Notes: generated from the sequence alone by a model not told the origin. A stretch of DNA of 64,000 nucleotides from Candidatus Rhodoferax mariagerensis (GCA_016719055.1 JADKAW010000023.1:13492-77491), one strand, 5' to 3'; numbered from the stretch's first letter, positions 51,347 to 62,113 are shown. Numbers and translations are program-made.

Positions 51347-53859
51347 GTGCCGCTTGACTGGAAAGAAGTCGCCAACCGCGCTCGCGCCTTCTCAAACGAT
51401 TGGCAGCATGTCGAACGTGAGGAGGCCGATGCCAAAAGCTTCTGGGATGAATTTTTTGAGGTCTTTGGCATCAAGCGCCGCAAAGTGGCCACCTTTGAGA
51501 AGCGTGTCAAGAAAATCAGCGGCAAAGAAGGCTATTTCGACCTGCTGTGGAAAAGCACGCTGCTGATCGAGCACAAAAGCCGTGGCAAGGATTTGGGCAA
51601 AGCCTTCAAACAAGCCGAAGCGTCAACCGGTTGGATGCCTGGGCACTGCACGATGCCCTCAAAAGGACGAAAGCCACCACCTAGTCCTGGTGGCCTGCTG
51701 TTTTGCCTGTTCGTGGCAGTTCAAACAGCTTGCACGACCTCGACATGAGGAGCCACGTGGGGGGCTTGCACCGATTCACCCTACAAAGCGCAGCCAGGCC
51801 AGAACCTCTGGCGCGTTCGCTGTTTACTTCAATGGCCGCCTGTTTGAAGGCATGATCCCGCGTCACAGCCATCCGCACTCATCACCTGGCCAGCAACTGG
51901 GGCTCTCGCCGCCATTTTTGGGCATGTCCAGCGGTGATCAGCTGCACGATGGCCTCAAGCGGGCAAAGGTGGGCCACCCGCTTGTTTGAGTTTCACAAAA
52001 AACTGCAAAGCCTCACCTTTCTTGACCCCGCCTGCGGCTGCGGCAATTTTCTGGTGGTGGCCTACCGCGAGCTGCGCCAGATTGAGCTGAACGTGATGCG
52101 CGCGGCCAGCCACTTTGGCAGCCGCATCGGCCACGTGTTTGACTTTCTCAAGGTCGATGTGGACCAGTTCTATGGCATCGAATACGAAGAGTTCCCGGCC
52201 CAGGTGGCGCAAGTGGCCATGTGGCTCACCGACCACCAGATGAATGTGGAGGCTGGCACCGAATTTGGCGAACCCATGCTGCGCGTGCCGCTCAAGCGCA
52301 GCGCCCATATTCGCCACGGCAACGCGTTGCGCATTGACTGGGCCGACTTCGTCCCGCCGACCAAGCTCAACTACATCCTGGGCAACCCGCCGTTTGTTGG
52401 CAAGCAGCACCAGTCCGACGAGCAAAAAGAGGACATGGAAACTGTCTGCGCCGGGTTGAAGGGTGCCGGTGTGTTGGACTACGTGGCGGGTTGGTACATC
52501 AAGGCGGCCCGCTACATCACCACCGCGCCCGACAGCTTTGCCGGCATCAGCGCCGCGGCCAGCCGTGACCGCAAAAAGTTCAAGGACGTGAAGTTCGGCG
52601 GTGCGGCCACCGGTTTTGGCGACCTGTTTGCCAACGTGGACCGGGCCGAGACCTTGGCGCGGCGCAACGTGTGCTGCGGCTTTGTTTCCACCAACAGCAT
52701 CACCCAGGGCGAGCAAGTGGCACCACTGTGGAGCTGGATGCTGCAAACCGGCATGCACATTCAGTTTGCCCACCGCACCTTTCAGTGGACCAATGACGCG
52801 CCGGGCCGTGCGGCGGTGCACTGCGTGATCATTGGCTTTGGCGTGGGCAAACCCAAAACCGTGCCGCTGGCGGACTACGCCACGGTGAAAGGCGAGCCGG
52901 TGATTGGCGACGTGAGCAATATCAACCCTTATCTGGTGGATGCGGCCAACCTGGTGATTGACAAACGCCGCACCCCGATTTGCCCGGTGCCTGAGATTGT
53001 TTTTGGCTCCATGCCCAATGATGGCGGGCACTTGCTGCTATCAACTGGGGAGCGTGATGAGTTGCTGGGCAAAGAGCCGAAAGCCGCCCAATGGGTGCGG
53101 CGCTTTTTGGGGGCTGACGAATTCATCAATGGTCTGGAGCGCTGGTGCCTGTGGCTGGTGGACTGCCCGGCGGCGGAACTCAAGGCCATGCCTGAGGTGA
53201 TGAAGCGCGTTCGTGCCGTGGCGCAACACCGCAAAGCCAGCTCGCGGCCCGCCACGCAGGCCCTGGCGGAACGGCCCCATTTGTTTGGCGAAATTCGGCA
53301 ACCCGCTGGGCGATACATTCTTTTGCCCGCCCACTCTTCCGAACGCCGTGCTGTCATCCCGATAGGCTTCATGCCGCCCGAGGTGATCGTGGGCAATGCC
53401 AATCTGTGCATTCCCAATGCCGGGTTGTTTGAATTTGGCGTGTTGACCTCGCGCATGCACATGGCCTGGGTCAGCCATGTGTGCGGACGGCTTGAGAGCC
53501 GCTATCGTTACACCAACCAGATTGTTTACAACAATTTTCCGTGGCCGGATTTCACCAAAACTTGCAAGCAAAATATGCCTCTAGCCCATATACAACAAGC
53601 GCAAGCAGCTATTGAAACCGCAGCACAGACAGTGCTCGATGCCCGTGCGCTGGAGGCCGGTGCCACGCTGGCCGACCTCTACAACCCACCCATGCCCGCC
53701 GCTTTGCTCAGGGCGCACCGGGCACTGGATGCCGCCGTGGACGCGGCCTATGCTTTGAACGGTGGCAAGAAAAGCTGGAAGACCGATGCCGAACGCGTGG
53801 CTTTTTTGTTCAACCGCCACCAGACACTCTCCAACTTGCACGGTGACAGTTGCGAATGA
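51347..53859 (+). pseudogene. MmeI-like type IIL restriction-modification gene, decayed
   Basis: The first piece (51347-about 51620) encodes the N-terminal nuclease domain of MmeI-like enzymes: LDWKEVANRARAFS, FWDEFFEVFGIKRRKVATFE and DLLWKSTLLIEHKSRGKDL with the E-x-K motif. The C-terminal piece (about 51985-53859) encodes an N6-adenine methyltransferase: FLDPACGCGNFL (motif I), ILGNPPFVG (motif IV) and the target-recognition part. Between them only ~370 bp remain, with traces such as YFNGRLFEG in changing frames, so the helical connector is mostly deleted and several frameshifts are present. No single frame joins them. A dispersed repeat copy sits in the 3' part (53570-53617). Confidence 0.83.
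53570..53617 (-). repeat. Dispersed repeat, copy C (inside the methyltransferase remnant)
   Basis: On the minus strand reads ATAGCTGCTTGCGCTTGTTG, then TATATGGGCTAGAGGCATA. One of the clearest copies, close to copy B. Confidence 0.75.
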
Positions 53860-53902
53860 TGGAGGCGCTGAGCCGGTGTCACTGGCCAGCCCAACCGACG
53901 TT

Positions 53903-53960
53903 TTGCTCCAAAAAACAGAGCTAGCAGCGCCGGTATGACGTGGGATTTAGGCAAAAAAGC
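53903..53960 (+). repeat. Dispersed repeat, copy I
   Basis: Reads TTGCTCCAAAAAACAGAGCT, then AGCAGCGCCGG and GGGATTTAGGCAAAAAAGC. Lies in the 186-bp gap before the SulP gene. Confidence 0.6.
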
Positions 53961-54045
53961 TGAGAACAGCAGAGACTCCTAGACAATCATGGTTATATTC
54001 CGGCCCTACCGCTGTGGCTGACAAAAATGCAGGAGGCCTATCGCC

Positions 54046-56265
54046 ATGAAAAACTCACCAGAGCAGGGGGCAGGGCAATTTGCTGACGGCGCGACGCCCG
54101 GCGTTGCTCCAGCGCTTTCGTGGGCCAACGCCGGGCGCGATCTGACTGCGGCGTTGATCGTCAGCCTGACTGCGGTGTCGTTTTATATTTCTTCGGGCAC
54201 CTTGATGTTTCAGGGCGTGTTGGCGCCGCATGTGCCGCTGGTGATTGGGTCGGCGCTGCTGGGTGGTGCGTTTTTGGCCACGGTCAGCGCCTGGCGTGGT
54301 TCCTTGCCGCTGGCCTCGGTCGGCCCCTCGCCCGCCACGGTGCCAGTGCTGGCAACCATCACCGCCGGTGTTGCCGCACAGGTGTCGGCATCTGCGGCCA
54401 TGCCCACGGCAATTGCCGCTTTGCTGATCACCGGCCTGGTCATTGGCCTGGCCTGGTGGGTGATGGGCCTGCGCGGTGGTGGCGACATGATTCGTTACAT
54501 CCCTTATCCGGTGATCGGCGGCTTTTTGGGCTCGATTGGCTGGATGATGCTGACGGGTGGCATGGGGGTGGCTGTTGGGCAAACCTTCAGTCTGGTCGAA
54601 GCCTGGAGCTGGCTTGCAGGGCAGGCTGATGCCAGACTGGCGACCGGTATTGGCTTGGGCGTGGTCATCTGGTGGATCACACTGCGTGTTCAGCATGTGC
54701 TGACGCTGCCCGGGCTGACTGTGGTGGCCGCACTGCTGGTGCATGCCGGCCTGTGGCTGGCGGGCCTGGACCTGGCAACAGCACGGCAGCAGGGCTGGCT
54801 ACTGGCCAGTTTCACCCAGCCATTGCCGGCCTGGCCGTGGGCCGCTGACCTGTTGGGTGCAGTGCAGTGGGCTGCGGTGGCACAACAGAGTGGCGCAATC
54901 TTGTCGGCAGTGATTGTGGCCACTCTTGGGACGCTGCTATCTGACACCAGCCTGGAGGTCGCCTGGGACGAGCGCGCCGACATCAACCGCAATCTGACGG
55001 TGTTGGGGCAGGGTAATGTGCTGGTGGCAGCGCTGGGCGGACTGCCTGGCGGCGTGTCGGCCAGCCGCTCCTTGCTGAACCGCGCATGCGGCGCGGTCAG
55101 CCGCCGCAGCGGGCTCATGCAGGCCGGCTTTTGTCTGTTGGCCATGGGCTGGGGTGGACCAGCCATGGCGCTGGTGCCGCGCCCGCTGCTGGGCGGACTG
55201 CTGATTCATCTGGGTATTGACATGTTCAAGACCTGGGTGCTGGACAGTCGCCGGCGGCTGCCTGGTGCTGACTACCTGACCGTGCTGGTGATGGTCGGCG
55301 TGACCGCACTGCTGGGTTTTCTGCCGGCTGTGTGCGTGGGGGTGCTGGTTTGCTGCCTGGATTTTGCAGTGTTGTCTGCGCGTTTGTCGCCGATTCGGCG
55401 CCTGGTGGCACGTGCCGCCTGGCCCAGCAAGGTGGAGCGCAGCGCCGCTCAAACCGAATTTCTGTTGGGCACCGCCAGCCGCTTGCGTATCATGGAATTG
55501 CAAGGTGTTCTATTTTTTGGCTCCACCACGCTTTTGGTGAAAGAGGTCGAGGCAATGCTGGTGCAAACTGCGCCACCCGAGCATCTGGTGCTTGATTTTC
55601 AGCACGTGCGCGGGGTTGACAGCTCAGCCGGTCAGGCCTTGGGCAGGTTGGTCAAGCTGGCCCGCCGCCATGGTGTGCGGGTGGATTTCAGCCATCTGTC
55701 GAAACCGGTGCGCCGCGCGCTGGACGTGGCGGGCTGCCTGGGTGCTGGCGGACCCTCCGTTTACCCGGACATTGATCTGGCAGTCAGCGCCTGGGACGAC
55801 GGGCAACTGGCCCGAGCCCAGTTGGTGGAGCGTAGTTTTGAGCAGCGCCTGGCTGAGTCGCTGCCCTCGGGCACTGCGGTGACTCAGGTGATGGCGTATT
55901 TTGAGCCGCTCAGTCTTGCACCTGGTGACCTGCTGTTTACGCAGGGGGAGGCTGCTGACGCCATGTATCTGGTGCGCAGCGGGCGGCTGGTGGCCAGTGT
56001 GCGACTGGGCCAACGCAGCGTGTCGGTACGGGAAATTCACGCCGGCGGGGTGGTCGGTGAAATGGGCTTGTTTCGGCAGACGCCGCGCAGCGCCACACTA
56101 CGCGCTGAACAAGCCTGCGAGGTGCTGCGCCTGCATCAGGGGCAGCTTGAAGCGCTGCAGAGGCAACACCCAGAGCTGGCAGCGGCCTTGTACCGCCTGT
56201 TTTTGCGTCAACTCGCAGGCCGGATTGACCAGCTTACGGCGCAAGCCAACGCGCTGTCGCACTGA
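54046..56265 (+). CDS. SulP-family transporter with STAS and cyclic-nucleotide-binding domains
   Basis: The 739-residue protein has about 10-12 membrane helices of the SLC26/SulP family (residues 30-445; PYPVIGGFLGSIGWMMLTGG, GGLPGGVSASRSLLNRACGA), a STAS domain (about 475-590, LVLDFQHVRGVDSSAGQAL) and a C-terminal cNMP-binding domain (about 615-730, LAPGDLLFTQGEAADAMYLVRSGRL ... GEMGLFRQTPRSATLRA). It should import an anion such as sulfate or bicarbonate under nucleotide control. AGGAGG precedes the ATG. Confidence 0.9.
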   Translation: MKNSPEQGAGQFADGATPGVAPALSWANAGRDLTAALIVSLTAVSFYISSGTLMFQGVLAPHVPLVIGSALLGGAFLATVSAWRGSLPLASVGPSPATVPVLATITAGVAAQVSASAAMPTAIAALLITGLVIGLAWWVMGLRGGGDMIRYIPYPVIGGFLGSIGWMMLTGGMGVAVGQTFSLVEAWSWLAGQADARLATGIGLGVVIWWITLRVQHVLTLPGLTVVAALLVHAGLWLAGLDLATARQQGWLLASFTQPLPAWPWAADLLGAVQWAAVAQQSGAILSAVIVATLGTLLSDTSLEVAWDERADINRNLTVLGQGNVLVAALGGLPGGVSASRSLLNRACGAVSRRSGLMQAGFCLLAMGWGGPAMALVPRPLLGGLLIHLGIDMFKTWVLDSRRRLPGADYLTVLVMVGVTALLGFLPAVCVGVLVCCLDFAVLSARLSPIRRLVARAAWPSKVERSAAQTEFLLGTASRLRIMELQGVLFFGSTTLLVKEVEAMLVQTAPPEHLVLDFQHVRGVDSSAGQALGRLVKLARRHGVRVDFSHLSKPVRRALDVAGCLGAGGPSVYPDIDLAVSAWDDGQLARAQLVERSFEQRLAESLPSGTAVTQVMAYFEPLSLAPGDLLFTQGEAADAMYLVRSGRLVASVRLGQRSVSVREIHAGGVVGEMGLFRQTPRSATLRAEQACEVLRLHQGQLEALQRQHPELAAALYRLFLRQLAGRIDQLTAQANALSH

Positions 56266-56429
56266 ATCGCCGACGAGTGCCAGGCAACCCGGCTCAAACG
56301 TCAGTGTGCGATCTTCTGCCAGCTCGCATTCGACCCACGCCGAGCTTTTTCTTCCGAGGAGTCAGCCTTGCTAACGCAACAAAAAGTTGACGCCCGCAGC
56401 CTGTCACTGCACGCACACCGATTGCGGGC

Positions 56430-57050
56430 CTACTGATTGAGCCACTGGCAAATCGGCTGCCACTGGGTCAGATCGCGTTGCGCCTGCTGCGGCGGTACAT
56501 CAAACACGGTCAAACCCCGGGCTGCCAGCAGCGAATAGTTTTGTGTGTTGCGCAACATGCTGAGCAAGGGCAGCTCGGTGCGCGCCACAAACTGGCGCAG
56601 CTGCTCTGCCGAGCGGGTGCGCTCATCCACCCGCATGCCCACCAGCGCCACCTGCAGCTTGCCCACTTCGCGCTTGCAAGCGGCCAGTTCAGCCAGAAAA
56701 TTCAGCGTGGCGTTCATGTCAAACACGCTGGCTTGCAGCGGCACCAGCACTTTCTGGCCGCGCTTGAGCACGTCGAGCAAACGCTTGCCATGCAAACCCG
56801 CAGGGGTGTCTAGCACCACATGGGTGGTGCCTTTGGGAGGTTTGGCAATATGGTCGCGGTCCAGCGTCCAGCTGGCAATGGGCGCAGCAGACTCGGGTCG
56901 CAACGACATCCAAAGCTTGCTGGACTCCTGGCGATCCACATCACCCAGCATGACGGCATGGCCCTGGGCTGCGTAATAGGCCGCCACATGGGTGGCCAAC
57001 GTGGACTTGCCCACGCCGCCTTTCGGATTGGCGACAACGATGACTGGCAT
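56430..57050 (-). CDS. ParA-family ATPase (orphan)
   Basis: The 206-residue protein has the deviant Walker A KGGVGKST (residues 10-17), DVDRQESSKLW, and HVVLDTPAGLHG. No ParB gene is next to it. Orphan ParA/MinD-like proteins position chromosomes, plasmids or protein clusters; the cargo is unknown. The gene lies between SulP and an AIM24-like gene, and the 78-bp gap upstream holds repeat copy B. Confidence 0.87.
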   Translation of the reverse strand: MPVIVVANPKGGVGKSTLATHVAAYYAAQGHAVMLGDVDRQESSKLWMSLRPESAAPIASWTLDRDHIAKPPKGTTHVVLDTPAGLHGKRLLDVLKRGQKVLVPLQASVFDMNATLNFLAELAACKREVGKLQVALVGMRVDERTRSAEQLRQFVARTELPLLSMLRNTQNYSLLAARGLTVFDVPPQQAQRDLTQWQPICQWLNQ

Positions 57051-57062
57051 GAGTGCTCCTTA

Positions 57063-57110
57063 TTAGATAGCTGCTTGTGCAATAACTGTATGGGCTAGAG
57101 GTCAAAAACA
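57063..57110 (+). repeat. Dispersed repeat, copy B
   Basis: Reads TTAGATAGCTGCTTGTGCAA, then TGTATGGGCTAGAGGTCAAAAA. Intergenic, between the AIM24-like gene and parA. Confidence 0.75.
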
Positions 57111-57128
57111 TCCATATCAACGCATGGT

Positions 57129-57944
57129 TTACTCGTCTTCGCCACCCATCATGCCGCCCAGCAGACTGCCCCCAAGCACACCGGCACCCAACAACGAACC
57201 TTGTTCAGCCGACTTGCCCCCGGCCGCCGGTGCCGACGCAATGATGCGATTGGCCAGTCGCGACAGTGGCAGCGACTGCAACCAGACCCGCCCGGGGCCG
57301 CGCAAGGTGGCAAAGAACAGGCCTTCACCACCAAACAGCGCCGATTTGATTTTGCCCACATACTGAATGTCGAAGTCAACTGAAGGCTGGTAGGCCACCA
57401 CACAGCCGGTATCAACCCGCAGCGTTTCGCCGGGTGCCAGGTTGCGTTCCAGCAAGGTGCCACCGGCGTGCACAAAGGCCATACCGTCGCCTTCAAGTTT
57501 TTGCATGATGAAGCCTTCGCCGCCAAACAGGCCCACGCCCAGCTTCTTTTGCAGCGCAATACCCAGCGACACCCCTTTGGCAGCGCACAAAAACGAGTCT
57601 TTTTGACACAGCAGCGTGCCGCCGAGGGCACCCAAATCCATCGCCAGGATCTTGCCAGGGTAGGGTGCGGCAAATGCCACCCGCCGCTTGCTGCTGCCTG
57701 TGTTTTGAAACACCGTGGTGAACAGGCTTTCGCCAGTCAGCAGGCGCTTGCCTGCGCCCATCAGCTTGCCAAAAAACCCACCCTGCTGGGCACCATCGCC
57801 AAAAATGGTGTCCATCTGGATGCCGTCTTGCATGTAGAACATCACACCGGCCTCGCCCACCGCCGCTTCGCCGGGGTCAAGCTCCACCTCGACATACTGC
57901 ATCTCGCTACCAAAAATCTCGAAATCCACCACATCCATTGCCAT
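57129..57944 (-). CDS. AIM24/TIGR00266-family protein
   Basis: The 271-residue protein (start at 57944, AAGGAG 5 nt upstream; other in-frame Met lie at 57947 and 57938) has the AIM24 beta-rich pattern: DFEIFGSEMQYVEVELDPGEAAVGEAGVMFYM, then repeated FGGEG motifs. The end is Gly-rich (GSLLGAGVLGGSLLGGMMGG). The family is called TIGR00266; function unknown, perhaps a scaffold or membrane-linked assembly. It lies upstream of parA on the same strand. Confidence 0.85.
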   Translation of the reverse strand: MAMDVVDFEIFGSEMQYVEVELDPGEAAVGEAGVMFYMQDGIQMDTIFGDGAQQGGFFGKLMGAGKRLLTGESLFTTVFQNTGSSKRRVAFAAPYPGKILAMDLGALGGTLLCQKDSFLCAAKGVSLGIALQKKLGVGLFGGEGFIMQKLEGDGMAFVHAGGTLLERNLAPGETLRVDTGCVVAYQPSVDFDIQYVGKIKSALFGGEGLFFATLRGPGRVWLQSLPLSRLANRIIASAPAAGGKSAEQGSLLGAGVLGGSLLGGMMGGEDE

Positions 57945-58152
57945 CATTGCTCCTTGAATTTCGGCGCAAACGCTGCGCCTGCAGGGCTGAACGATAGCAA
58001 GAAAACTGGGGGGAAGTCGGCATTTTTTTCGATGGTTAATGTCACACAACTGACACAAAAACACTGCAAAAGTGGCGTATCCTCAGCCACTTTAGTGATC
58101 CCTGTATTTTTCGGTCACACAACCCTGTTTCATCAACCCCAAGGACTCCACC

Positions 58153-59220
58153 ATGAAAATCCGCTATTCACTGATCGCTGCCGGCGTTGTTGCGTTGGCT
58201 GCTGCTGGCACCGTCAGCGCACAGGAAAAAACCTTCCGTCTGTTGACCTGGGCTGACTACGCGCCCGCTGACGTGGTGGCACAGTTTGAGAAGGAAAGCG
58301 GCTACAAGGTCGAAGTGACCCTGTCCAACAACGAAGAGATGATCTCCAAGCTGCGCGCCACGGGTGGTGCCGGTTTTGATCTGGCCCAACCCTCGCAAGA
58401 CCGCATCACTGGCCCGCAAAAGGAATTTGGCATTTACAAATCCATGGACCTGAGCAAGCTCAAATCCGAGCTGTTCATTCCTTCAATGCTGGATGCCACC
58501 AAGAAGAACACCACGCTCGATGGCAAGGTGTTTGGCCTGCCACACATTTGGGGCACTGAAGGCCTGGTGGTCAACACCAAGCTCACGCAAATGAGTGACT
58601 ACCCAGATCTGTGCCGTGCCGATGTCAAAGGCAAGGTGTCCATGCGTCTAAAGCGCCCAACCCTGATTTCGTTTGCGTTTGCGTCTGGTAAAGACCCATT
58701 CGCGTTGTACAACGACCCCAAGGCTTATACAGCCTTGATGGAAGAAGTGGGCAAAACGCTGACTGCTTGCAAGTCGAACGTCAAGTTCTACTGGGACAAC
58801 AAGGACATGCTGTTTAACGGCATGCGCACTGCTGAAGTGGTGGGTGCCTTGATGTGGGACACAGGCGGCTGGAAGCTCAACGGCGAAAACCCCGACATCA
58901 AGTTCATCGCCCCCAAATCAGGTGCCACCGGCTGGATCGACACCTTTGCCATTCCTGCCAAGGGCAAGAATGATGCAGCAGCCTATGCCTGGATCAACTT
59001 CAACATGCGCCCTGAGATCGCTGCCAAGGTGGCTACGTCTGCCGGTAATTTCACCGCCTCCAAGGGTGCTGACCAGTTGATGGATGCCAAGCTGAAAGCC
59101 CAGTTTGCTGCCAGCTTCCCTGAGGCCGCCATCAAGAACATTCGCTGGTACCCCGCGGTGCCAGCCGGTCTTGAAGAAATTGAAGGCCGTATTCTGGACC
59201 GCGTCAAAGCCGCCAACTAA
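58153..59220 (+). CDS. Spermidine/putrescine-type ABC transporter substrate-binding protein
   Basis: The 355-residue protein has a signal peptide ending VSAQE and the PotD-like fold: LRLLTWADYAP-like start, GGAGFDLAQPSQDRI, GLPHIWGTEGLVVNTK, KFYWDNKDMLFNGMRTAEV and a C-terminal PGLEEIEGRI-like segment. It delivers a polyamine or similar cation to the permeases encoded at 62.1-63.9 kb. A terminator-like hairpin after it would make more of this protein than of the transporter. Confidence 0.88.
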   Translation: MKIRYSLIAAGVVALAAAGTVSAQEKTFRLLTWADYAPADVVAQFEKESGYKVEVTLSNNEEMISKLRATGGAGFDLAQPSQDRITGPQKEFGIYKSMDLSKLKSELFIPSMLDATKKNTTLDGKVFGLPHIWGTEGLVVNTKLTQMSDYPDLCRADVKGKVSMRLKRPTLISFAFASGKDPFALYNDPKAYTALMEEVGKTLTACKSNVKFYWDNKDMLFNGMRTAEVVGALMWDTGGWKLNGENPDIKFIAPKSGATGWIDTFAIPAKGKNDAAAYAWINFNMRPEIAAKVATSAGNFTASKGADQLMDAKLKAQFAASFPEAAIKNIRWYPAVPAGLEEIEGRILDRVKAAN

Positions 59221-59241
59221 ACTTAATAGGGGTTTGACCCC

Positions 59242-59279
59242 AAGCCTCGCGGTCCCCGATGGGTTCGCGGGGCTTTTTT
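59242..59279 (+). terminator. Terminator or attenuator after the substrate-binding gene
   Basis: AAGCCTCGCG and CGCGGGGCTT pair with one mismatch around a 14-nt loop, followed by T6. It lies 22 bp after the stop and before the rest of the operon. Confidence 0.75.
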
Positions 59280-59365
59280 GATATTGACTTGGCCCATGCT
59301 GAAAGTCCCTGTCACGATCACTTGCCTTTCACTCCCACTCTCCCGAACTCTCTGGTAATTTCACG

Positions 59366-60874
59366 ATGGATGAAGAAAAGTACAAGGCCCGTGCCGAACG
59401 CATGATCACCCGCTGGGCGGGCCAGCGAATCACAGTCAATCGCGAGACCACCGACGAGGGTGATGTGATGCGTCATGCGCCGCCCGCCCTCGGGGAGTTC
59501 AGCGAGCAAGGAGGTCTGTACATCGAGCCAGCCAAGGCATTGCCAATTTTGGCCGAGTGCGAGGTGCTGGTGGTGGGCGGCGGGCCATCTGGCCTGGCTG
59601 CAGCGCTGGCAGCCCGGCGCGCTGGTGCCGACACCATTCTGCTGGAGCGTTTTGGCTGTTTTGGCGGTGTCATCACCACTGTGGGCATGGAAACCCTGGC
59701 CTGGTACCGGTATGAGGGCACGGTGGAGAGTGAAGGCATCGGTGTCGAAATGGAACGCCGCGCTGCGCAAATGGGTGGTGCCATCAAGTGGCCTTACAAC
59801 GACAGCCAGTGCCTGGACGCCGACTTTTTCAAGGTGGTGGCCGACCATCTGGTGCGCGAAGCCGGTATCCGACCGATCCTGCACTGCCTGGCCGTGGATG
59901 TGATTTTTGACGGTGACAGCCAGCGCCTCAAGGGTATCGTGACCGAGAGCAAATCCGGTCGCCAGGTGATTTTGGCCAATCGCATCATCGACTGCACGGG
60001 GGATGCCGACATTGCCCACCTGGCCGGTGCCAGCTACCGCAAGACGCCAAAGGACAAGATGCTGGGCGTCACCACCGTGTTTAACGCCTCCGGGGTGGAC
60101 AAGGCGCGGTTCCTGCAATACACCGAGGAGCAGCCGGCCACTTATGCTGACTGGAGCCGCACCTGGGACCAGGAAACCACCGGCAAGGAAGACGTGCTAC
60201 GCAGCCCGTATCTGGACAAAGAGTTTGACGAGGCGCGCCGCCTGGGCGTGATCCCGCAAAACACCACCAATCTGGGCGGCTCCTGGTCGGCGCTGACCGA
60301 GGCCGGTGAAGCCACCAACCTGAACCTGGCGCACCAGAACGGCATTGACTGCACCGACGTGATGGACCTGACCAAGGCGGAAATGCAGGGCCGACAAGAG
60401 GCCCTGTACGCCTTGATGGCGTTAAAGAAAGTCGTTCCCGGCTTTGAGAACGCCAAGCTGCGCAACTTTGGCATGACCCTGGGCACGCGTGATTCACGCA
60501 AGATCATTGGCCGCTACAACCTGACCGGAGACGATGTGCGCAATCAGGCCAAATTTGAGGATTCGGTGGGCATATTTCCGGAGTTCATTGACGGTTACAA
60601 CGTGCTGATCCTGCCCAGCACCGGGCGTTATTTTGAAGTGCCTTACGGCTGCATGGTGCCCCTTGAAGTGGACAATCTGTTGGTGGCGGGGCGCTGTGTG
60701 GCGGGTGACATGGTGTCCCATGCGGCCATGCGCAACATGATGGCCTGTACCGTCACGGGGCAAGGCGCCGGGGTGGCAGCGGCCGTCTCGTTGCAGCAGC
60801 AGACCACCACCGCCAACGTGGACATCGCGCTGGTGCAGGCGGAACTGGCCCGCCAGGGCGTGCGGCTACACTGA
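59366..60874 (+). CDS. FAD-dependent oxidoreductase
   Basis: The 502-residue protein has the dinucleotide-binding VVGGGPSGLAAALAARRAG (residues 70-88), a FAD_oxidored-type middle (IIDCTGDADIAHLAGA) and the C-terminal FAD motif NLLVAGRCVAGDMVSHAAMRNMMACTVTGQGAGVAAA. There is no signal peptide, so it is cytoplasmic. Its place inside a polyamine-type ABC operon suggests that it oxidises the imported amine or a product of it. Confidence 0.85.
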   Translation: MDEEKYKARAERMITRWAGQRITVNRETTDEGDVMRHAPPALGEFSEQGGLYIEPAKALPILAECEVLVVGGGPSGLAAALAARRAGADTILLERFGCFGGVITTVGMETLAWYRYEGTVESEGIGVEMERRAAQMGGAIKWPYNDSQCLDADFFKVVADHLVREAGIRPILHCLAVDVIFDGDSQRLKGIVTESKSGRQVILANRIIDCTGDADIAHLAGASYRKTPKDKMLGVTTVFNASGVDKARFLQYTEEQPATYADWSRTWDQETTGKEDVLRSPYLDKEFDEARRLGVIPQNTTNLGGSWSALTEAGEATNLNLAHQNGIDCTDVMDLTKAEMQGRQEALYALMALKKVVPGFENAKLRNFGMTLGTRDSRKIIGRYNLTGDDVRNQAKFEDSVGIFPEFIDGYNVLILPSTGRYFEVPYGCMVPLEVDNLLVAGRCVAGDMVSHAAMRNMMACTVTGQGAGVAAAVSLQQQTTTANVDIALVQAELARQGVRLH

Positions 60875-60953
60875 AAGAACGCATTGGTAGCCCGCATCGG
60901 CACGACAACTTTTTAAACGGCGACCACGCAGACCTCTCTGAACGGTTTTACTT

Positions 60954-62113
60954 ATGAATGAATCCTCTTCTGCGTTGCCGGGTGTAGCACAGTCCGCACA
61001 GACTGACTTGCAAGCTGTGCGCGTGACCAAGCGTTATGGCAACTTCAATGCGGTGGCCGACTTGTCGTTCAGCGTGGCGCGCGGTAGTTTTTTCTCGATT
61101 CTTGGTCCCTCCGGTTGTGGCAAAACCACCTTGCTGCGCATGGTGGCGGGTTTTCTAAGCCCTGACACCGGGGAGATTCTGATTGGCGGCAAGGCGATGA
61201 ACGGCGTGCCACCGAACCGCCGGCCGGTCAACATGGTGTTTCAGCACCTAGCGTTGTTTCCCATGATGAATGTGGGCGACAACGTGGGTTATGGGCTGGC
61301 CCGGCGGGGTGTCAGCCGCGATGAGATCAAACGCCGGGTGGGCGAAATGCTGGAGCGTGTCAGCCTGGATGGCGCGCAGGAAAAGCGGGTCGATCAGCTC
61401 TCGGGGGGGCAAAAGCAGCGCGTGGCGATTGCCCGCAGTCTCGTGCTGGAGCCCACCCTGCTGTTGCTGGATGAGCCCCTGGGAGCACTTGACCTGAAAC
61501 TGCGCGAGCACATGAAGATAGAGTTGAAACAACTGCAGGCGGCTTTTGGCACCACTTTTGTCTACATCACCCACGACCAGTCCGAGGCGCTGGTGATGTC
61601 GGACCATGTGGCGGTGATGAACCAGGGTGAGTTTGAGCAGTTGGGCACCCCGCAAGAACTCTATTACCAGCCGCAAACGCCCTTTGTTGCCGGTTTTGTG
61701 GGTGCCAACAACCGGATCAAGGGGCAGGCCACTGACGTTCAGGGTGGTGTGGTCCCCTGGCCAGCCCTGACGGGCTGGTGTTGCACGCGCTGGCGCGCGA
61801 TGGGGTGCGTCCGGGCGACCCTGTGGCTGCTTTTGTGCGGCCCGAGGTGGCCAGCATTTCGCGCAGTCCTGCCGTGTTTGCCGACCTGGGGTATGCACAT
61901 TACCGTGGCAAGGTGGACAGCATTTTGTTTGACGGTGCCAATTCGGCTGTGCTGTTGCAAGAAGAGCAATCAGGGCTTGAGTTTCGAATTGCCCTGCCTC
62001 AAACCGGACAGTTTTCTGACCTGGCGGTCGGTGAAACTGTGAGTTTTGGCTTTGATCCGCAACGCGCTGTGTGTTTTGCCACCCCTGCTGCCGCCCCCGA
62101 TCATGCCCACTGA
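60954..62113 (+). pseudogene. ABC transporter ATP-binding protein (PotA-like), frameshift before the TOBE domain
   Basis: The first frame (from 60954) encodes a complete ATPase domain: GPSGCGKTT at 51-59, LSGGQKQRVAIARSL, LLLDEPLGALD and ITHDQSEALVMSD. After about residue 265 (VQGGVV) the frame changes; the TOBE domain continues in another frame from 61760 (ASPDGLVLHALARDGVRPGD ... AVLLQEEQSG) to 62113. One missing base near 61752-61760 (GGTCCCCTGG) explains it. The frame as written runs on to 62042 with an unrelated tail. The rest of the operon is intact, so a base-call error is as likely as a real mutation. Confidence 0.85.
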
